From Gammaproteobacteria bacterium (GTDB lineage: Bacteria > Pseudomonadota > Gammaproteobacteria > Thiotrichales > Thiotrichaceae), in contig JAHJJD010000120.1 in assembly GCA_018822845.1 (NCBI GenBank), positions 62,001-126,000 of the forward strand: 64,000 bases of DNA. The letters are read 5' to 3'. The notes under the pieces were generated by a model that saw only the letters and a list, made by a program, of their open reading frames with translations, was not told the DNA's origin and made no database searches. This document shows positions 29,018 to 38,937 of this stretch, in pieces. How positions within the stretch are numbered: position 1 is the stretch's first letter; the number at the start of each line of letters is the position of its first letter. The translations under genes were made by a program, and so were the position numbers.

Positions 29018-29947
29018 ATGGCTGACATCATCCGTATCGCTACCCGCACCAGTCCCCTTGCCATGTGGCAAGCCGAACATGTTGCCCACCGTTTGCAGGA
29101 AATCCACCCTGGTCTCCAGGTCGAAATGGTTGGCATGGTCACACGCGGCGACAAAATACTCGACAGCCCACTGTCCAAGATCGGCGGTAAGGGCCTGTTC
29201 GTCAAGGAACTGGAACTGGGCATGCTGGAAGGCAGCGCCGACATCGCCGTGCATTCCATGAAGGATGTACCGATGGAATTCCCTGAGGGCCTGCACCTGC
29301 CGATCATCATGGAGCGCGAAGACCCGCGCGACGCTTTTGTTTCCAACCAGTACGGAAATCTCGACGAACTGCCGGAAGGAGCCATCGTCGGCACATCCAG
29401 CCTGCGCCGCCAGACCCAGATTCGTGCGCGTTACCCGCATTTGCAGATCAAGGATTTGCGCGGCAACGTCAACACCCGGCTGGGCAAGCTGGACAATGGT
29501 GAATACGACGCCATCATCCTCGCTGCTGCCGGGCTGATCCGACTGGAATTCCAGGCACGCATTACCGCCTACCTTTCCACCGAACAGAGCCTGCCCGCGA
29601 TTGGCCAAGGCGCTGTCGGTATCGAATGCCGCCGTAACGACCCACGGGTTGAAAACCTGCTGGCCCCACTGCTGCACCCGGAAACTGCCGTGCGGGTACG
29701 CGCCGAACGCGCCATGAACCACCGCCTCAACGGTGGCTGCCAGGTTCCGGTAGCCGGTTTTGCCGAACTGGTCGGTGGCAACCTGCGCATGCGCGGCCTG
29801 ATTGGCTTCCCGGATGGTTCCGCCATGTATACCTGCGAAAAGACAGGCTGCGTGGTAGACCCGGATGCGCTGGGGGTGGAAGTGGCCGAAGATTTGCTGG
29901 CGCAAGGTGGCGACAAGGTGCTTGCCTCGCTGGGGATACATGCCTGA
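29018..29947 (+). CDS. hemC: Hydroxymethylbilane synthase (porphobilinogen deaminase)
   Basis: Joins four porphobilinogen molecules to the linear tetrapyrrole hydroxymethylbilane. 309 residues. [14 protein letters not shown] at the N-terminus, [31 protein letters not shown] and the [11 protein letters not shown] signature are present. The dipyrromethane-cofactor Cys is in NGGCQVPV. Cytoplasmic. It opens the hemC-hemD-hemX-hemY operon and overlaps hemD by eight bases. Fed by hemL at 12890. Confidence 0.97.
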   Translation: MADIIRIATRTSPLAMWQAEHVAHRLQEIHPGLQVEMVGMVTRGDKILDSPLSKIGGKGLFVKELELGMLEGSADIAVHSMKDVPMEFPEGLHLPIIMEREDPRDAFVSNQYGNLDELPEGAIVGTSSLRRQTQIRARYPHLQIKDLRGNVNTRLGKLDNGEYDAIILAAAGLIRLEFQARITAYLSTEQSLPAIGQGAVGIECRRNDPRVENLLAPLLHPETAVRVRAERAMNHRLNGGCQVPVAGFAELVGGNLRMRGLIGFPDGSAMYTCEKTGCVVDPDALGVEVAEDLLAQGGDKVLASLGIHA

Positions 29948-30719
29948 AGCACTGCATGGCCTGACTGTTGTCATTACCCGCCCTGCCCATCAGGCTAGCC
30001 ATTTCCGGCAGCAACTGGAACAGGCAGGGGCGGATGTCGTGCTGTTTCCCGTCATCGACATACGCCCGCCGGAAAACCTGACGGCAGCGCAAGCAGTGCT
30101 GGACAAGCTGGAAAGCTACGATACGGCCATCTTCATCAGTGCCAATGCCGTCACTTGTGGACTTGCTTTGCTGGACGCACCCCGGCAGCAACTTTTACAC
30201 CAGCTAACGCTAGGCGCAGTTGGCAAGAAAACCGCAGGAATACTGCACCAATACGGGCACACAGCCAGACTGACACCAGCAACAGGCTTTACCAGTGAAG
30301 ACTTTCTGGCCTTGCCTGAAATGCAGCAACTGGCTGGGCGACATATACTGATTTTTCGGGGGGAAGGCGGGCGCGAACTGCTGGCCGATACCCTGCGTCG
30401 ACGTGGGGCCTGTGTGGATTACCTGGAGGTTTACCGGCGCATTTGCCCCGAAAACACCACCAGCCAACTGAAATCACGCCATGAAGGCCAACAGCTTGAT
30501 ATAATTGCCATCACAAGTAGCGAAGGACTTTTGAACCTGCTCGCGTTACTGGATAATCCTGACTGGATTAAAGCGGTTCCATTACTGGTTGGCAGCCAGC
30601 GTATGGCAGAAACCGCCCGGCAGGCAGGGTTCACGGGAACCCTGGTTATTGCAGACAACCCCGGCGATGAGGCCATGTTGAATGCCCTCATACAATGGGC
30701 ACAGGAACACCAACAATGA
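29940..30719 (+). CDS. hemD: Uroporphyrinogen-III synthase
   Basis: Closes hydroxymethylbilane with inversion of ring D. 259 residues from ATG 29940 ([15 protein letters not shown]), inside the end of hemC. HemD is poorly conserved, but the two-lobed pattern is there: [52 protein letters not shown] and a C-terminal [14 protein letters not shown] longer opening to 29865 lies wholly within hemC and is rejected. Overlaps hemX by ATGA. Confidence 0.92.
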   Translation: MPEALHGLTVVITRPAHQASHFRQQLEQAGADVVLFPVIDIRPPENLTAAQAVLDKLESYDTAIFISANAVTCGLALLDAPRQQLLHQLTLGAVGKKTAGILHQYGHTARLTPATGFTSEDFLALPEMQQLAGRHILIFRGEGGRELLADTLRRRGACVDYLEVYRRICPENTTSQLKSRHEGQQLDIIAITSSEGLLNLLALLDNPDWIKAVPLLVGSQRMAETARQAGFTGTLVIADNPGDEAMLNALIQWAQEHQQ

Positions 30720-31930
30720 TCGACAAACCAGCTGCACACAAAGCTGACATACTGGATACTACCGTTGACGCTATTGACTCGTTCGACCACAACGAATCAA
30801 CGCTGGAGAAAAAAGTATCCGGCGGGGCGCGCTTTGCCCTGTTCCTTTCCGCACTGGCGCTGCTATTCACCACCATCGGTGTCGCCGCTGGTTACAAGCA
30901 CTGGCAGCGGATGAATATCAAGGCCAAGGAAAACGCAGCAGAAATCGCCAACCTGCGCACGCAGTTGCAACAAGCGCCAAGCAGTGAATCGGTCGAAACC
31001 CTGCGCAAGGAAGTCGAGGAAAAGACCACCCAGTCAAAATCCGAACACACCCAGGCATTGCAGGAAATGGCACGCCTCCAGAACCAGACCCGCCAGTTTG
31101 CCGATACTGTCGCCTCACAAGTTGAGCAGGTCACCTTCCTGCAAGCGCGCATGCAACAGGCATCCGCCCCGTCCAGTGCCAAAGACTGGCAGATTGCAGA
31201 AGTGGAATATTTGCTGCAACTGGCCAACCGCGAACTGCATCTGGCCCAAAATACCCAGACAGCCATTGCTGCCCTGAAAGAAGCCGACACCCTGCTGGCC
31301 AAACTCGGGCAAGTGAATTACCTGCCAGTGCGGCAGCAAATTTCCCGCGATGTTTCCCGGCTGGAAGCCACTCCCGCCCCTGACATCGCCAGCATTTCCC
31401 AACGCATCACGGCGACCATGCTCGCGCTCAAGCCGCTACCTGCAATAGACACGCCTGAAGGCCAGGGCCAGGCCGTTCCCTTGAGTGAAAACCCGGAACA
31501 AGCGGTGGAAGGCAACTCCCTGTGGGCTGATTACAAGCGCCAGGCACTCAGCACCCTGAACGAAGCTGTCATCATCCGCCAGTTCGACAAGCCCTTGCAG
31601 GCAGAACTGGACGCCGACGCCCGCCAACACCTGTTCCAGTTACTCAGAATTCGGCTGGAAAACCTGCGCCTGCTGGCATTGCAGCGCGATAACAACGGTT
31701 TCCACACCCAACTTGAACTGCTGAAGGAAACGGTAGCCACCTATTACCCGGAAAATCAGGCGGAACCGCTGCTGAAAACACTGGAGGAATTTGCCGGGGA
31801 AAACCTGCAACCTTCGCTGCCAGACATTTCCGGCAGCCTCAAGCAACTGGAAAGTGCCCGCCACACCGAAGCAGCCAAAATCCAGGAGCCTGCCGAAACC
31901 GATAAAACCAAAGGAGGCAAAAGCGAATGA
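30716..31930 (+). CDS. hemX: HemX family membrane protein
   Basis: 404 residues. A cytoplasmic N-terminus of about 40 residues, one membrane helix (FALFLSALALLFTTIGVAAG), then a long coiled coil (about 75-150) and a helical periplasmic domain (EVEYLLQLANRELHLAQN). It is annotated as uroporphyrinogen-III methyltransferase-like by position, but this class has no SAM motif and is probably a scaffold for the heme pathway enzymes. ATGA overlaps with hemD before and hemY after mean tight translational coupling. Confidence 0.9.
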   Translation: MIDKPAAHKADILDTTVDAIDSFDHNESTLEKKVSGGARFALFLSALALLFTTIGVAAGYKHWQRMNIKAKENAAEIANLRTQLQQAPSSESVETLRKEVEEKTTQSKSEHTQALQEMARLQNQTRQFADTVASQVEQVTFLQARMQQASAPSSAKDWQIAEVEYLLQLANRELHLAQNTQTAIAALKEADTLLAKLGQVNYLPVRQQISRDVSRLEATPAPDIASISQRITATMLALKPLPAIDTPEGQGQAVPLSENPEQAVEGNSLWADYKRQALSTLNEAVIIRQFDKPLQAELDADARQHLFQLLRIRLENLRLLALQRDNNGFHTQLELLKETVATYYPENQAEPLLKTLEEFAGENLQPSLPDISGSLKQLESARHTEAAKIQEPAETDKTKGGKSE

Positions 31931-33207
31931 TCTTCTATCTTATCGTTCTGCTGCTACTGATTGCCGCCATCCTCTGGCTGGGCCAATTGGTGCTGGCACA
32001 CCCCGGTACTGCCATCATTACCTGGGGCGTGTGGAGCATTGAAATGAAAACCGCCACGCTGGCCGCAGCCGTATTGCTGACCTGTGTACTGTTCTACGTT
32101 GCGATTGCCTTGCTGCGCCATGTCATTGGCCTGCGCCGGAACCTCAGCCGCTTCCGTGAAGCCCGGCTTGGCGGCAAGGCCAGCCGCGCCCTGACCCAGG
32201 GACTGATCCAGCTTACCGAAGGCCACTGGGAAAAGGGCAAGAAACTGCTGATCGAACACGCCCCCCACAGTGATACACCGTTACTGAATTATCTGGCTGC
32301 CGCCCGTGCCGCACACATGCAGGAAGAATTCGGGCAGCGCGATGAACTGCTCAAACTTGCCATCGAAAGCGACAGCAAGGCCAATATCGCCGTGGGCGTT
32401 TCCCAGGCCGAAATGCAGCTTGGCAGCGGACAACTGGAACAGGCGCATGCCACCCTGATGCGCCTGCGCGAACTTGCACCAAAACACCCTTACGTCCTCA
32501 AGCTGCTGGCCAGAACCCTGTACCGGCAGGAACAATGGGACAGCCTGCTGGAGCTCCTGCCTGAACTGCTCAAGCAAAACCTGTTGAAAAACGAAGACAT
32601 GAACAAGGTACAGGGCGCAACCCTGCAAGCCATGTTCCAGCAGCACGCCAAAAGCAAACAGACAGACAAGCTGTATGCACTGTGGAAAAAGCTGCCAGCC
32701 CCTATCCGTGAAAACAACGAAGCCATCCTGCTGTATGCGCAAGCCTTGCATACTGCCGGGGATGACGCTGCCTGCGCCAGCCTGCTCAGTTCCAACCTGA
32801 ACAAGCATTGGGATGATGACCTGGCTGACCTGTATGGCCGTATCCAGCATCACAGTCTGGCCAACACCATCCAGCAGGCCGAGAAATGGCAACTTGCCCG
32901 CTCCGATAACAACCCGGCCCTACTCCTGCTGCTGGCACGTCTCTACAATCAGCAAAAGCTGTGGGGAATGGCGAAGCATTACTACGAATCCAGCCTCAAC
33001 CAGGCCCCCGATGCGGAAGGCTATCTGGAACTGGCGGAATTACTGGAAACCATGAACGAGCCAGAAAACGCCCAGCACTGCTACCGTCTGGGCTTGCGTT
33101 ACCGCATCCGGCAAGATGGTGAAAAACTGCACCTGATACCAACCAAACGCCAACAGAGCACTCCACAGACGCTGGCAGTACCAGATACAGCTTACAACGG
33201 CTTATAA
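31927..33207 (+). CDS. hemY: HemY family tetratricopeptide membrane protein
   Basis: 426 residues. Two hydrophobic segments (about 2-22 and 42-66) anchor it in the inner membrane. They are followed by tetratricopeptide-like helix pairs (KASRALTQGLIQLTEGHWE, AHATLMRLRELAPKHPYVL, LARLYNQQKLWGMAKHYYE). Not the protoporphyrinogen oxidase that shares the name. Its exact role in late heme synthesis is not settled. Last gene of the hem operon; it converges with the malic enzyme gene, overlapping by six bases. Confidence 0.93.
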   Translation: MIFYLIVLLLLIAAILWLGQLVLAHPGTAIITWGVWSIEMKTATLAAAVLLTCVLFYVAIALLRHVIGLRRNLSRFREARLGGKASRALTQGLIQLTEGHWEKGKKLLIEHAPHSDTPLLNYLAAARAAHMQEEFGQRDELLKLAIESDSKANIAVGVSQAEMQLGSGQLEQAHATLMRLRELAPKHPYVLKLLARTLYRQEQWDSLLELLPELLKQNLLKNEDMNKVQGATLQAMFQQHAKSKQTDKLYALWKKLPAPIRENNEAILLYAQALHTAGDDAACASLLSSNLNKHWDDDLADLYGRIQHHSLANTIQQAEKWQLARSDNNPALLLLLARLYNQQKLWGMAKHYYESSLNQAPDAEGYLELAELLETMNEPENAQHCYRLGLRYRIRQDGEKLHLIPTKRQQSTPQTLAVPDTAYNGL

Positions 33208-34425
33208 CGGCAGGCGGGCGACACCACTCTCAACTGCCGCCCTCGCCACGGCAGCAGGCACGCGCTCACGCAAGCGCGCATCGAATGGCTTGGGGATAAT
33301 GTAATCCTTACCGAAAACCAGGCTGTCGAGACCATAAGCCGCCAGCACATCAGCGGGCACAGGCTCACGCGCCAGTTCCGCCAGGGCATATACCGCCGCT
33401 TTCAACATCTCGATATTGATGCAACGGGCACGTACATCCAGCGCCCCACGGAACAGGAACGGGAAGCCCAGCACATTGTTGATCTGATTGGGATAATCGC
33501 TGCGTCCAGTTGCCATCACCAGATCGGAGCGAGCCGCCAGCGCCATAGCCGGATCAATTTCCGGGTCAGGATTGGATAAGGCAAATACAATCGGGTTGGC
33601 TGCCATGCTATTGAGCATATCCACGCTCATGACGTTGGGGCCAGACACACCAATGAATACGTCTGCACCATTGCAGGCATCTGCCAGTGTATGCTTGTCA
33701 GTTTCCACCGCATAACCGCGCTTGAAACTGTTCAGGTCAGTACGCCCGGTATGCAACACGCCCTTGCTATCCACCATCAGCAATTTCTGCTTATCAGCAC
33801 CCAGCGCTGCCAGCAGGTTCATGGAAGCGATACCCGCAGCACCAGCGCCTACGCACACGATGTTTACCTCAGACAGCTTCTTGCCCTGGATTTCCAGTGC
33901 ATTCATCAGCCCGGAGGCAATGATGGTCGCCGTACCATGCTGGTCGTCGTGGAATACCGGGATGTCGAGCATTTCCTGCAAACGCTTTTCGATCTCGAAG
34001 CAACGCGGTGCGGAAATGTCTTCCAGATTGATGCCGCCGAATGTGCCTGCGATATTCTTCACTACCGTGATGAACTCTTCCACATCCTGCGTCGCCACTT
34101 CGATGTCGAACACGTCAACGTCAGCAAAGCGCTTGAACAGGACACCCTTGCCTTCCATCACTGGCTTGCCTGCCAATGCGCCGACATTACCCAGACCAAG
34201 CACAGCGGAACCGTCGGAAATGACTGCAACCAGATTGCCTTTGCCTGTGTACTGATAGGCAGCTTCCGGATCCTTGTGGATTTCGCGCACAGGCTCGGCC
34301 ACCCCTGGGGTATACGCCAGCGACAGGTCGCGCTGGGTCAGGGTTGGCTTGGTGATTTCAGTAGCAATTTTGCCGGGACGTGGCTCGGCATGATACCTCA
34401 ACGCATCTTCTTTTAAACTGGACAT
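33202..34425 (-). CDS. Malic enzyme (short, no phosphotransacetylase domain)
   Basis: Oxidative decarboxylation of malate to pyruvate, normally NADP-linked in this group. 407 residues. AYTPGVAEPVREI, SDGSAVLGLGNVGALAG, FHDDQHGTATI and the nucleotide fold VCVGAGAAGIASMNLL are characteristic. Unlike maeB of enterics it stops before the acetyl-phosphotransferase domain, as is common for the short NAD(P)-type enzymes. Links the TCA cycle with pyruvate and NADPH supply. Stands alone, convergent with hemY. Confidence 0.93.
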   Translation of the reverse strand: MSSLKEDALRYHAEPRPGKIATEITKPTLTQRDLSLAYTPGVAEPVREIHKDPEAAYQYTGKGNLVAVISDGSAVLGLGNVGALAGKPVMEGKGVLFKRFADVDVFDIEVATQDVEEFITVVKNIAGTFGGINLEDISAPRCFEIEKRLQEMLDIPVFHDDQHGTATIIASGLMNALEIQGKKLSEVNIVCVGAGAAGIASMNLLAALGADKQKLLMVDSKGVLHTGRTDLNSFKRGYAVETDKHTLADACNGADVFIGVSGPNVMSVDMLNSMAANPIVFALSNPDPEIDPAMALAARSDLVMATGRSDYPNQINNVLGFPFLFRGALDVRARCINIEMLKAAVYALAELAREPVPADVLAAYGLDSLVFGKDYIIPKPFDARLRERVPAAVARAAVESGVARLPL

Positions 34426-34480
34426 GACTCCTCCATTTGGGTCGGTAACAGATCGACACTCACCGTGGTGCGTAATATCG

Positions 34481-35464
34481 TTATTGTATGGTCTTCACCA
34501 ACTGGCCAGGGCGCGGCTCCCCATTCGGGAACATGCCATTCAACAGCCGCAGGTGCATCGCAGCATTGTTGCGCAAACGACTGGATTGCGCCAGTGTCTC
34601 GAAAGATTCACCCCGGCGCGTTGTTACCAACTGGATCTGGGCTGTCTGCCCATTACCCAGTGGCAGGCGTAAGCCCTGCATCTGCCGCAGGTAAGCCTCA
34701 TGCCCCGGATCGCGGCCTCCACTGCCAAACTGGCGCGCCTGCCCAATCAGTTGTTGCAGACGCTGATCATTGCTGGGGTGCGTGGACAGCAGGTCGCGGT
34801 AGGGTTCCGAACTCCCGCCAGTAAACTGGTCATACGCTTGCAGGGTGGCAATGACGTTAACCATGTAAGAAGGGTCATAACCAGCACGGGCAAGGTATTC
34901 CGCTGCCAGCCCGTCAGCCTGCAATTCATGGTCACGCCCGTATTTGCGCAAACCCAACTCGCTAATGGCTCCGAAAAGCTCCGGATTCCCCAGTTTGTCA
35001 CCCAACACCGAGGCTGCCAAATCGCCGACTGCACTCCAGGACGCCTGGCTAACATTGTGGCGGGCGGCGACGTGGCCGATTTCATGCCCCAGCACACCTG
35101 CCAGTTCGGCTTCAGAATTCAGGTAAGCCAGCAAACCGGTCGTAACATAGATATAACCACCCGGCAGGGCAAAAGCATTCACGCCTGGGTCATCCAGCAC
35201 GGTAAAAGTATATGACAGGTTGTTACGGTGACTTTGCGCCGCCATCATGCGGCCAATACGGGCAACGTAGGCTTGCAGGGCAGCATCACGGTAGGGGGGA
35301 TTTTGCGCCAGTATTTCCTGATGCGCCTGCTGGCCTGCACTGACTTCCTCATTCTCCGACATCAGGGCAAACTGGTTTTCGCCCGATACCGGATTGGCTG
35401 AACAGCCTGCCAGTAAAATTGAACCACTTAATAAAATGCTTGAATAAATTACTGTAAACCGCAT
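34481..35464 (-). CDS. M48 family metalloprotease lipoprotein
   Basis: 327 residues. The lipobox LLAGC-S (Cys about 20) marks an outer-membrane-type lipoprotein. The HExxH zinc motif is in LGHEIGHVAARHN, with the third ligand Glu in ELQADGLAAEYL. It resembles BepA/LoiP-type periplasmic quality-control proteases, but without the BepA TPR part. Instead the last 50 residues (TTRRGESFETLAQSSRLRNN to PRPGQLVKTI) look like a degenerate LysM/cell-wall-binding module. Likely clears misfolded outer-membrane proteins. Confidence 0.88.
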   Translation of the reverse strand: MRFTVIYSSILLSGSILLAGCSANPVSGENQFALMSENEEVSAGQQAHQEILAQNPPYRDAALQAYVARIGRMMAAQSHRNNLSYTFTVLDDPGVNAFALPGGYIYVTTGLLAYLNSEAELAGVLGHEIGHVAARHNVSQASWSAVGDLAASVLGDKLGNPELFGAISELGLRKYGRDHELQADGLAAEYLARAGYDPSYMVNVIATLQAYDQFTGGSSEPYRDLLSTHPSNDQRLQQLIGQARQFGSGGRDPGHEAYLRQMQGLRLPLGNGQTAQIQLVTTRRGESFETLAQSSRLRNNAAMHLRLLNGMFPNGEPRPGQLVKTIQ

Positions 35465-35488
35465 CTTCAGTCTCCATCCAGTAACGAA

Positions 35489-35512
35489 AAAGGCGCTCCA
35501 GAGAGCGCCTTT
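35489..35512 (-). terminator. Rho-independent terminator of rpmE2
   Basis: A 10-bp perfect stem (35489-35498 with 35503-35512) with a 4-base loop. In the minus-strand transcript it ends in TTTTTCG, just after the L31 stop and before the M48 gene. Confidence 0.85.
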
Positions 35513-35547
35513 CCATCATGCATCAAACCGTTTCGGTCTGCCAGCGA

Positions 35548-35796
35548 TTACTTGCCGCGCTTATAACGATTGTTGAATTTATCAACGCGACCTGCGGTGG
35601 TAGTCATAGCCTGCTTACCTGTGTAGAACGGGTGAGACTGGCTGGAAATTTCCACTTTGATCAGTGGGTATTCCTTGCCATCTTCCCAAGCGATATTTTC
35701 TCTGGTAGCAGCCGTAGAACGGGTCAGGAACGCGAAGCCGCTAGTCAGATCCTGGAATACGACTTCTCTGTAATTTGGATGAATGCCGGGCTTCAT
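35548..35796 (-). CDS. rpmE2: Ribosomal protein bL31, zinc-free type B
   Basis: 82 residues. [45 protein letters not shown] and DKFNNRYKR are the type B L31. The zinc cysteines of type A are missing altogether. In many bacteria type B is made under zinc starvation and replaces the zinc form. Here it has its own terminator and no zinc-uptake neighbours, so it may be the only L31. A Zur site is not apparent in the short upstream spacer. Confidence 0.95.
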   Translation of the reverse strand: MKPGIHPNYREVVFQDLTSGFAFLTRSTAATRENIAWEDGKEYPLIKVEISSQSHPFYTGKQAMTTTAGRVDKFNNRYKRGK

Positions 35797-35885
35797 GTTG
35801 TGAAATCCTCAAATTTATTCGGTGTGTGCGAAAAGGGCAGCATGTTACCAGAAGCTCCCTTCGATCCGCAATCACTAAAATCAGC

Positions 35886-36575
35886 CTAATTGATTGAAAG
35901 TTCAATCTCGGCCTGTACGTTTACCTGCAAATTCTGCTTGCCGCCGTCCAGTGAGGGTGGCGCAGGCGCTGCTGCTTCCATTGCCGCCATGCGGTACATC
36001 GGCTGTGGCGGGAACTGGCCACCAACAGCTTGCACATCCAGCCTTACCACACGGTATTCCGCGCGCCCCATGCCTGCTTTGAGCTGATCAGCCCGATCCT
36101 TGAAGTTTTTCAACGCCTGATCAATCAGGGCCTTTTCGGTTTCGGCCTGCACTTCTGGCGAAACGCTATAGTTGATGCCTTCAATACGCAACTTTTCCTG
36201 CAACTTGCCAAGCAGACCGCTGAGCACCTTGCTGTCCTTGCTTTTGAGCTGGATGCTTTGGCGCACCTGCCAGCCGGTTACACGCCCATCGGTGTAAACG
36301 GGGTTGGTAGTGTAATTGAGGGTACGGCTTTCGACGGCGCTTTCCTGCTTGGCAATATCCAGCGCCCAGGCAATCGCCTGATTGACGCTATCAGCCATGG
36401 CCACCGTATCCTGCCCCTGCTGTTCGGCATACAGGACGGCAGTCAACACATCGTTGGGTACTTCTTTTTCAGCACTGACGGAAAAAGCGATACGGTCGTA
36501 GACTGGCTTGCCTTCGGCATGAGCAGCACCCAATGCAGACAAACCCAGCAATAATGCGACAAGGTATTTTTTCAT
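35886..36575 (-). CDS. SIMPL-domain periplasmic protein
   Basis: 229 residues from ATG 36575, preceded by CAGGAG; a longer opening upstream is unlikely. A signal peptide (MKKYLVALLLGLSALGAAHA) is followed by the SIMPL (DUF541) fold: RIAFSVSAEKEVPNDVL, LNYTTNPVYTDGRVTGWQVRQ and a C-terminal VNVQAEIELSI strand. Members include oxidative-stress protein OMP28 and YggE. A methionine-rich loop near 200 could react with oxidants. Its gene lies alone between fabA and rpmE2. Confidence 0.85.
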   Translation of the reverse strand: MKKYLVALLLGLSALGAAHAEGKPVYDRIAFSVSAEKEVPNDVLTAVLYAEQQGQDTVAMADSVNQAIAWALDIAKQESAVESRTLNYTTNPVYTDGRVTGWQVRQSIQLKSKDSKVLSGLLGKLQEKLRIEGINYSVSPEVQAETEKALIDQALKNFKDRADQLKAGMGRAEYRVVRLDVQAVGGQFPPQPMYRMAAMEAAAPAPPSLDGGKQNLQVNVQAEIELSIN

Positions 36576-36607
36576 TGCAACAACTCCTGATATGGATAGT
36601 ATTTCAG

Positions 36608-36643
36608 ACTTCCTGCCGGTTGGACAACCAGCAGACAGGAAGT
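36608..36643. other. Hairpin downstream of fabA
   Basis: An outer 8-bp stem (36608-36615 with 36636-36643) and an inner GGTTG/CAACC stem. It lacks a T-tract on either strand, so it may be a processing or attenuating hairpin between fabA and the SIMPL gene rather than a true terminator. Confidence 0.4.
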
Positions 36644-36665
36644 TCATATCAGGAGTGTAGGCGCA

Positions 36666-37181
36666 TCAGAAGTTGTCAGTGGAGGTAAACAGACCGACGC
36701 GCAGGTCTTTCGCGGTATAAATTTCGCGCCCGTCCACTTCCATACTGGCATCACCGATACCCATCACCAGTTTGCGGGTAATGACCCGACTCAGCTCGAC
36801 CTTATAGGTAACTTTTTTGGCTTTGGGCAGCACTTGTCCGAAAAATTTGACTTCGCCCACACCCAATGCGCGCCCATGACCGGGGTTACCCAGCCATGCG
36901 AGGTAAAAACCGATGATCTGCCACATCGCATCCAGCCCCAGACAGCCAGGCATCACCGGGTCGCCGGGGAAATGGCAGTCAAAGAACCACAGGTCAGGGG
37001 TGATATCCAGCTCTGCCAGAATATGCCCTTTACCATGCTTGCCGCCATCGGCGCTGATTTCGACAATGCGATCCATCATCAGCATGTTAGGGGTAGGCAG
37101 TTGTGCGTTGCCGGGGCCGAACATTTCGCCGTGGCCACATTGCAGAAGTTCTTCGCGAGTAAAGCTGGATTGTCTGGACAT
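36666..37181 (-). CDS. fabA: 3-hydroxydecanoyl-ACP dehydratase/isomerase
   Basis: Dehydrates beta-hydroxyacyl-ACP and isomerises trans-2- to cis-3-decenoyl-ACP, the branch point to unsaturated fatty acids. 171 residues. The hotdog-fold active site His is in [14 protein letters not shown], with the Asp on the following helix in GLDAMWQ. The isomerase function separates FabA from FabZ, and length and sequence fit FabA. The unsaturated chains it provides are the substrate of Cfa at 22439. No fabB is adjacent, unlike in many gammaproteobacteria. Confidence 0.96.
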   Translation of the reverse strand: MSRQSSFTREELLQCGHGEMFGPGNAQLPTPNMLMMDRIVEISADGGKHGKGHILAELDITPDLWFFDCHFPGDPVMPGCLGLDAMWQIIGFYLAWLGNPGHGRALGVGEVKFFGQVLPKAKKVTYKVELSRVITRKLVMGIGDASMEVDGREIYTAKDLRVGLFTSTDNF

Positions 37182-37226
37182 AGAAACAAGCTCGAAATAA
37201 AACTGTAAAGCGCGGATTGTAACGGA

Positions 37227-38090
37227 TTAGCCCGCAAACGCATAATCCAATACCAATCCCAGAAACACCGCCATTCCCAGCCAGTGGTTATTCAGGAACG
37301 CCCGCAAGCTCGGCAAGGGCTCACGATGGCGGATCAGCCTTTGCTGGTAAGCCGAGAACCCGGCAGCAACCAGCAGCCCGAGCCAGAACCAGACCCCCCG
37401 TCCACTTATCATGCCTACTGCCGCCAGCAGCAGCAGGGTCAATACTTGCAGAATGCCAACAATTAACCGGTCGCGGTCACCGAACAGAATGGCGGAGGAC
37501 TTGACGCCAATTTTCAGGTCATCCTCCCGGTCACACATCGCATACATTGTGTCATAGGCAGTCGTCCATAGCACCGCAGCCACGAACAGCAGCCACGCCA
37601 CCAGAGGCGGCATTTCCCCTGTTATGGCGGTGAACGCCATGGGAATTGCCCATGAAAACGCCGCACCCAAATGCACTTGCGGCAAGTGATGAAAGCGCTT
37701 CATGAAAGGGTAGGTCGCCGCCAGAATAACCGCCACCACTGACAGGGCAATGGTTAGCCCATTCAGCAGCAACTCCAGCAGGAAAGCCGTAAAGGCCAGC
37801 ACAGCAAACACCAGCAGCGCTTCTTTCGGCGTGATATGACCCGCAGCCAGCGGGCGTGTCTTGGTGCGCACAACATGCGGATCAAAATCGCGGTCGGCGT
37901 AATCATTGATCGCGCAACCTGCCGAGCGCATCAACACCACACCAGCCACAAAGACAAACAGAATGGTGAAATCCGGCACGCCTTCCGCTGCAATCCACAA
38001 GGCCCAAAGCGTCGGCCAAAGCAGCAGGTAAATACCAATAGGTCGATCCAGACGGATCAGGCGGGCGTAGTGACTCAACTTTTCCATCAT
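37227..38090 (-). CDS. ubiA: 4-hydroxybenzoate octaprenyltransferase
   Basis: Attaches the polyprenyl tail to 4-hydroxybenzoate in ubiquinone synthesis. 287 residues, about eight or nine membrane helices. Both Asp-rich motifs that bind Mg-diphosphate are seen: [19 protein letters not shown] and, as the second, [16 protein letters not shown]. Overlaps the upstream ferredoxin gene in ATGA. No ubiC chorismate lyase is adjacent. Inner membrane. Confidence 0.95.
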   Translation of the reverse strand: MMEKLSHYARLIRLDRPIGIYLLLWPTLWALWIAAEGVPDFTILFVFVAGVVLMRSAGCAINDYADRDFDPHVVRTKTRPLAAGHITPKEALLVFAVLAFTAFLLELLLNGLTIALSVVAVILAATYPFMKRFHHLPQVHLGAAFSWAIPMAFTAITGEMPPLVAWLLFVAAVLWTTAYDTMYAMCDREDDLKIGVKSSAILFGDRDRLIVGILQVLTLLLLAAVGMISGRGVWFWLGLLVAAGFSAYQQRLIRHREPLPSLRAFLNNHWLGMAVFLGLVLDYAFAG

Positions 38091-38404
38091 TGAGGATCAA
38101 GCATCAAACGTTCGACGGGCTTTCCGTTTTGCAGGTGGCTTTCAATGATTTCGTCGATGTCTTCCTTGTCCACCCATGTGTACCAGATACCTTCAGGGTA
38201 AACCACAGCTACAGGACCTTCGGCACAACGGTTCAGGCAGCCTGCGGTATTGATACGGGATTTGCCATCCTTATGCAGCCCCAGTTCCTTACAGCGCTTC
38301 TTGGCGTAATCACGCATGGCCCGTGAGTCGAAATTGGCGCAGCAAGCTTCGCCATTTTCACGCTGGTTGGTGCAAAAAAAGACGTGATATTGATAGTAAC
38401 TCAT
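38087..38404 (-). CDS. Thioredoxin-like [2Fe-2S] ferredoxin
   Basis: 105 residues. Four cysteines in the Shethna/Aquifex ferredoxin pattern: [14 protein letters not shown] near the N-terminus and [12 protein letters not shown] near residue 60. [12 protein letters not shown] strands and [10 protein letters not shown] follow, as in NuoE-like folds. Cytoplasmic electron carrier of unknown partner. It overlaps ubiA by four bases, which hints at a link with quinone synthesis, possibly as electron donor to ring hydroxylases, but that is only context. Confidence 0.9.
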   Translation of the reverse strand: MSYYQYHVFFCTNQRENGEACCANFDSRAMRDYAKKRCKELGLHKDGKSRINTAGCLNRCAEGPVAVVYPEGIWYTWVDKEDIDEIIESHLQNGKPVERLMLDPQ

Positions 38405-38472
38405 GGATTCAGGCCAGAAATGCAGTATTCATCTATTGATTATGCCAGAGAGCCGGATACCCACAAAACAAA

Positions 38473-38495
38473 ACAGGGCGGAAAATCCGCCCTGT
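38473..38495 (-). terminator. Rho-independent terminator of the Ala/Pro lipoprotein gene
   Basis: A 10-bp GC-rich stem (38473-38482 with 38486-38495) with an AAA loop, followed on the minus strand by TTTTGTTTTG. It lies 30 bases after the stop of the 38526 gene. Confidence 0.85.
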
Positions 38496-38525
38496 CTGTT
38501 ATTACTCAGCCGATTGGCCAAATAA

Positions 38526-38735
38526 TCACTTTGGAGCAGCAGGTGCAGCTGGATCAGCAGCAGGCGCAGCTTGCTCGGCAGGGGCAGCCTGCTCGGCAGG
38601 AGCAGCTTGAGCTGGAGCAGCCTGTTCAGCAGCTGGAGCGGCAGCCGGAGCAGCAGCTTCTTCTTTCTTCTCGCCACAAGCAGTCAGAACAAATGTAGCC
38701 AGCAGAGCAGCGATCAGCAGACGATATTGAGTCAT
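38526..38735 (-). CDS. Short Ala/Pro-rich lipoprotein
   Basis: 69 residues. Lipobox VLTAC-G (Cys about 20) after a signal peptide. The mature part begins EKKEEAAAPAAAP and then consists of AAPAEQ-type repeats to the end. Such short low-complexity lipoproteins may act as spacers between outer membrane and wall; there is no enzymatic motif. Real gene status is supported by the clear lipobox, a ribosome site (GGAGATT) and its own strong terminator. Confidence 0.75.
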   Translation of the reverse strand: MTQYRLLIAALLATFVLTACGEKKEEAAAPAAAPAAEQAAPAQAAPAEQAAPAEQAAPAADPAAPAAPK

Positions 38736-38937
38736 TTCTTAAATCTCCACAAAAACATTGTATCAATGCAAAAACCGGCGGCCATGGTCTGGAAGCCCGC
38801 CTTGGTGAGGGCCTGCATACGCGACCCCCGTCATCTTGTGAGTCTCCCACTCATCCCTACCGGGAATCCTCACGCAGATAATGCTAGCACTCTTTTTTGG
38901 TTTTTGTATAAGTTTTTCAGGAACCCTTAATATAGGT
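38736..38937 (-). other. Leader region of the lipoprotein gene, hairpin-rich
   Basis: About 200 bases without a gene. On the minus strand it contains GTGAG...CTCAC enclosing TCCC-GGTA-GGGA, and GGCGG...CCGCC further on. It could be a long structured 5' leader, but I match it to no known riboswitch. Confidence 0.35.

Noticed and set aside
29865-29939. Upstream extension of hemD
   Set aside because: It lies fully within hemC and adds a Trp/Arg-rich stretch not found in HemD.
31927-33207. Protoporphyrinogen oxidase (also called HemY)
   Set aside because: There is no FAD-binding GxGxxG start; the protein has two TM helices and TPRs, so it is the other HemY.
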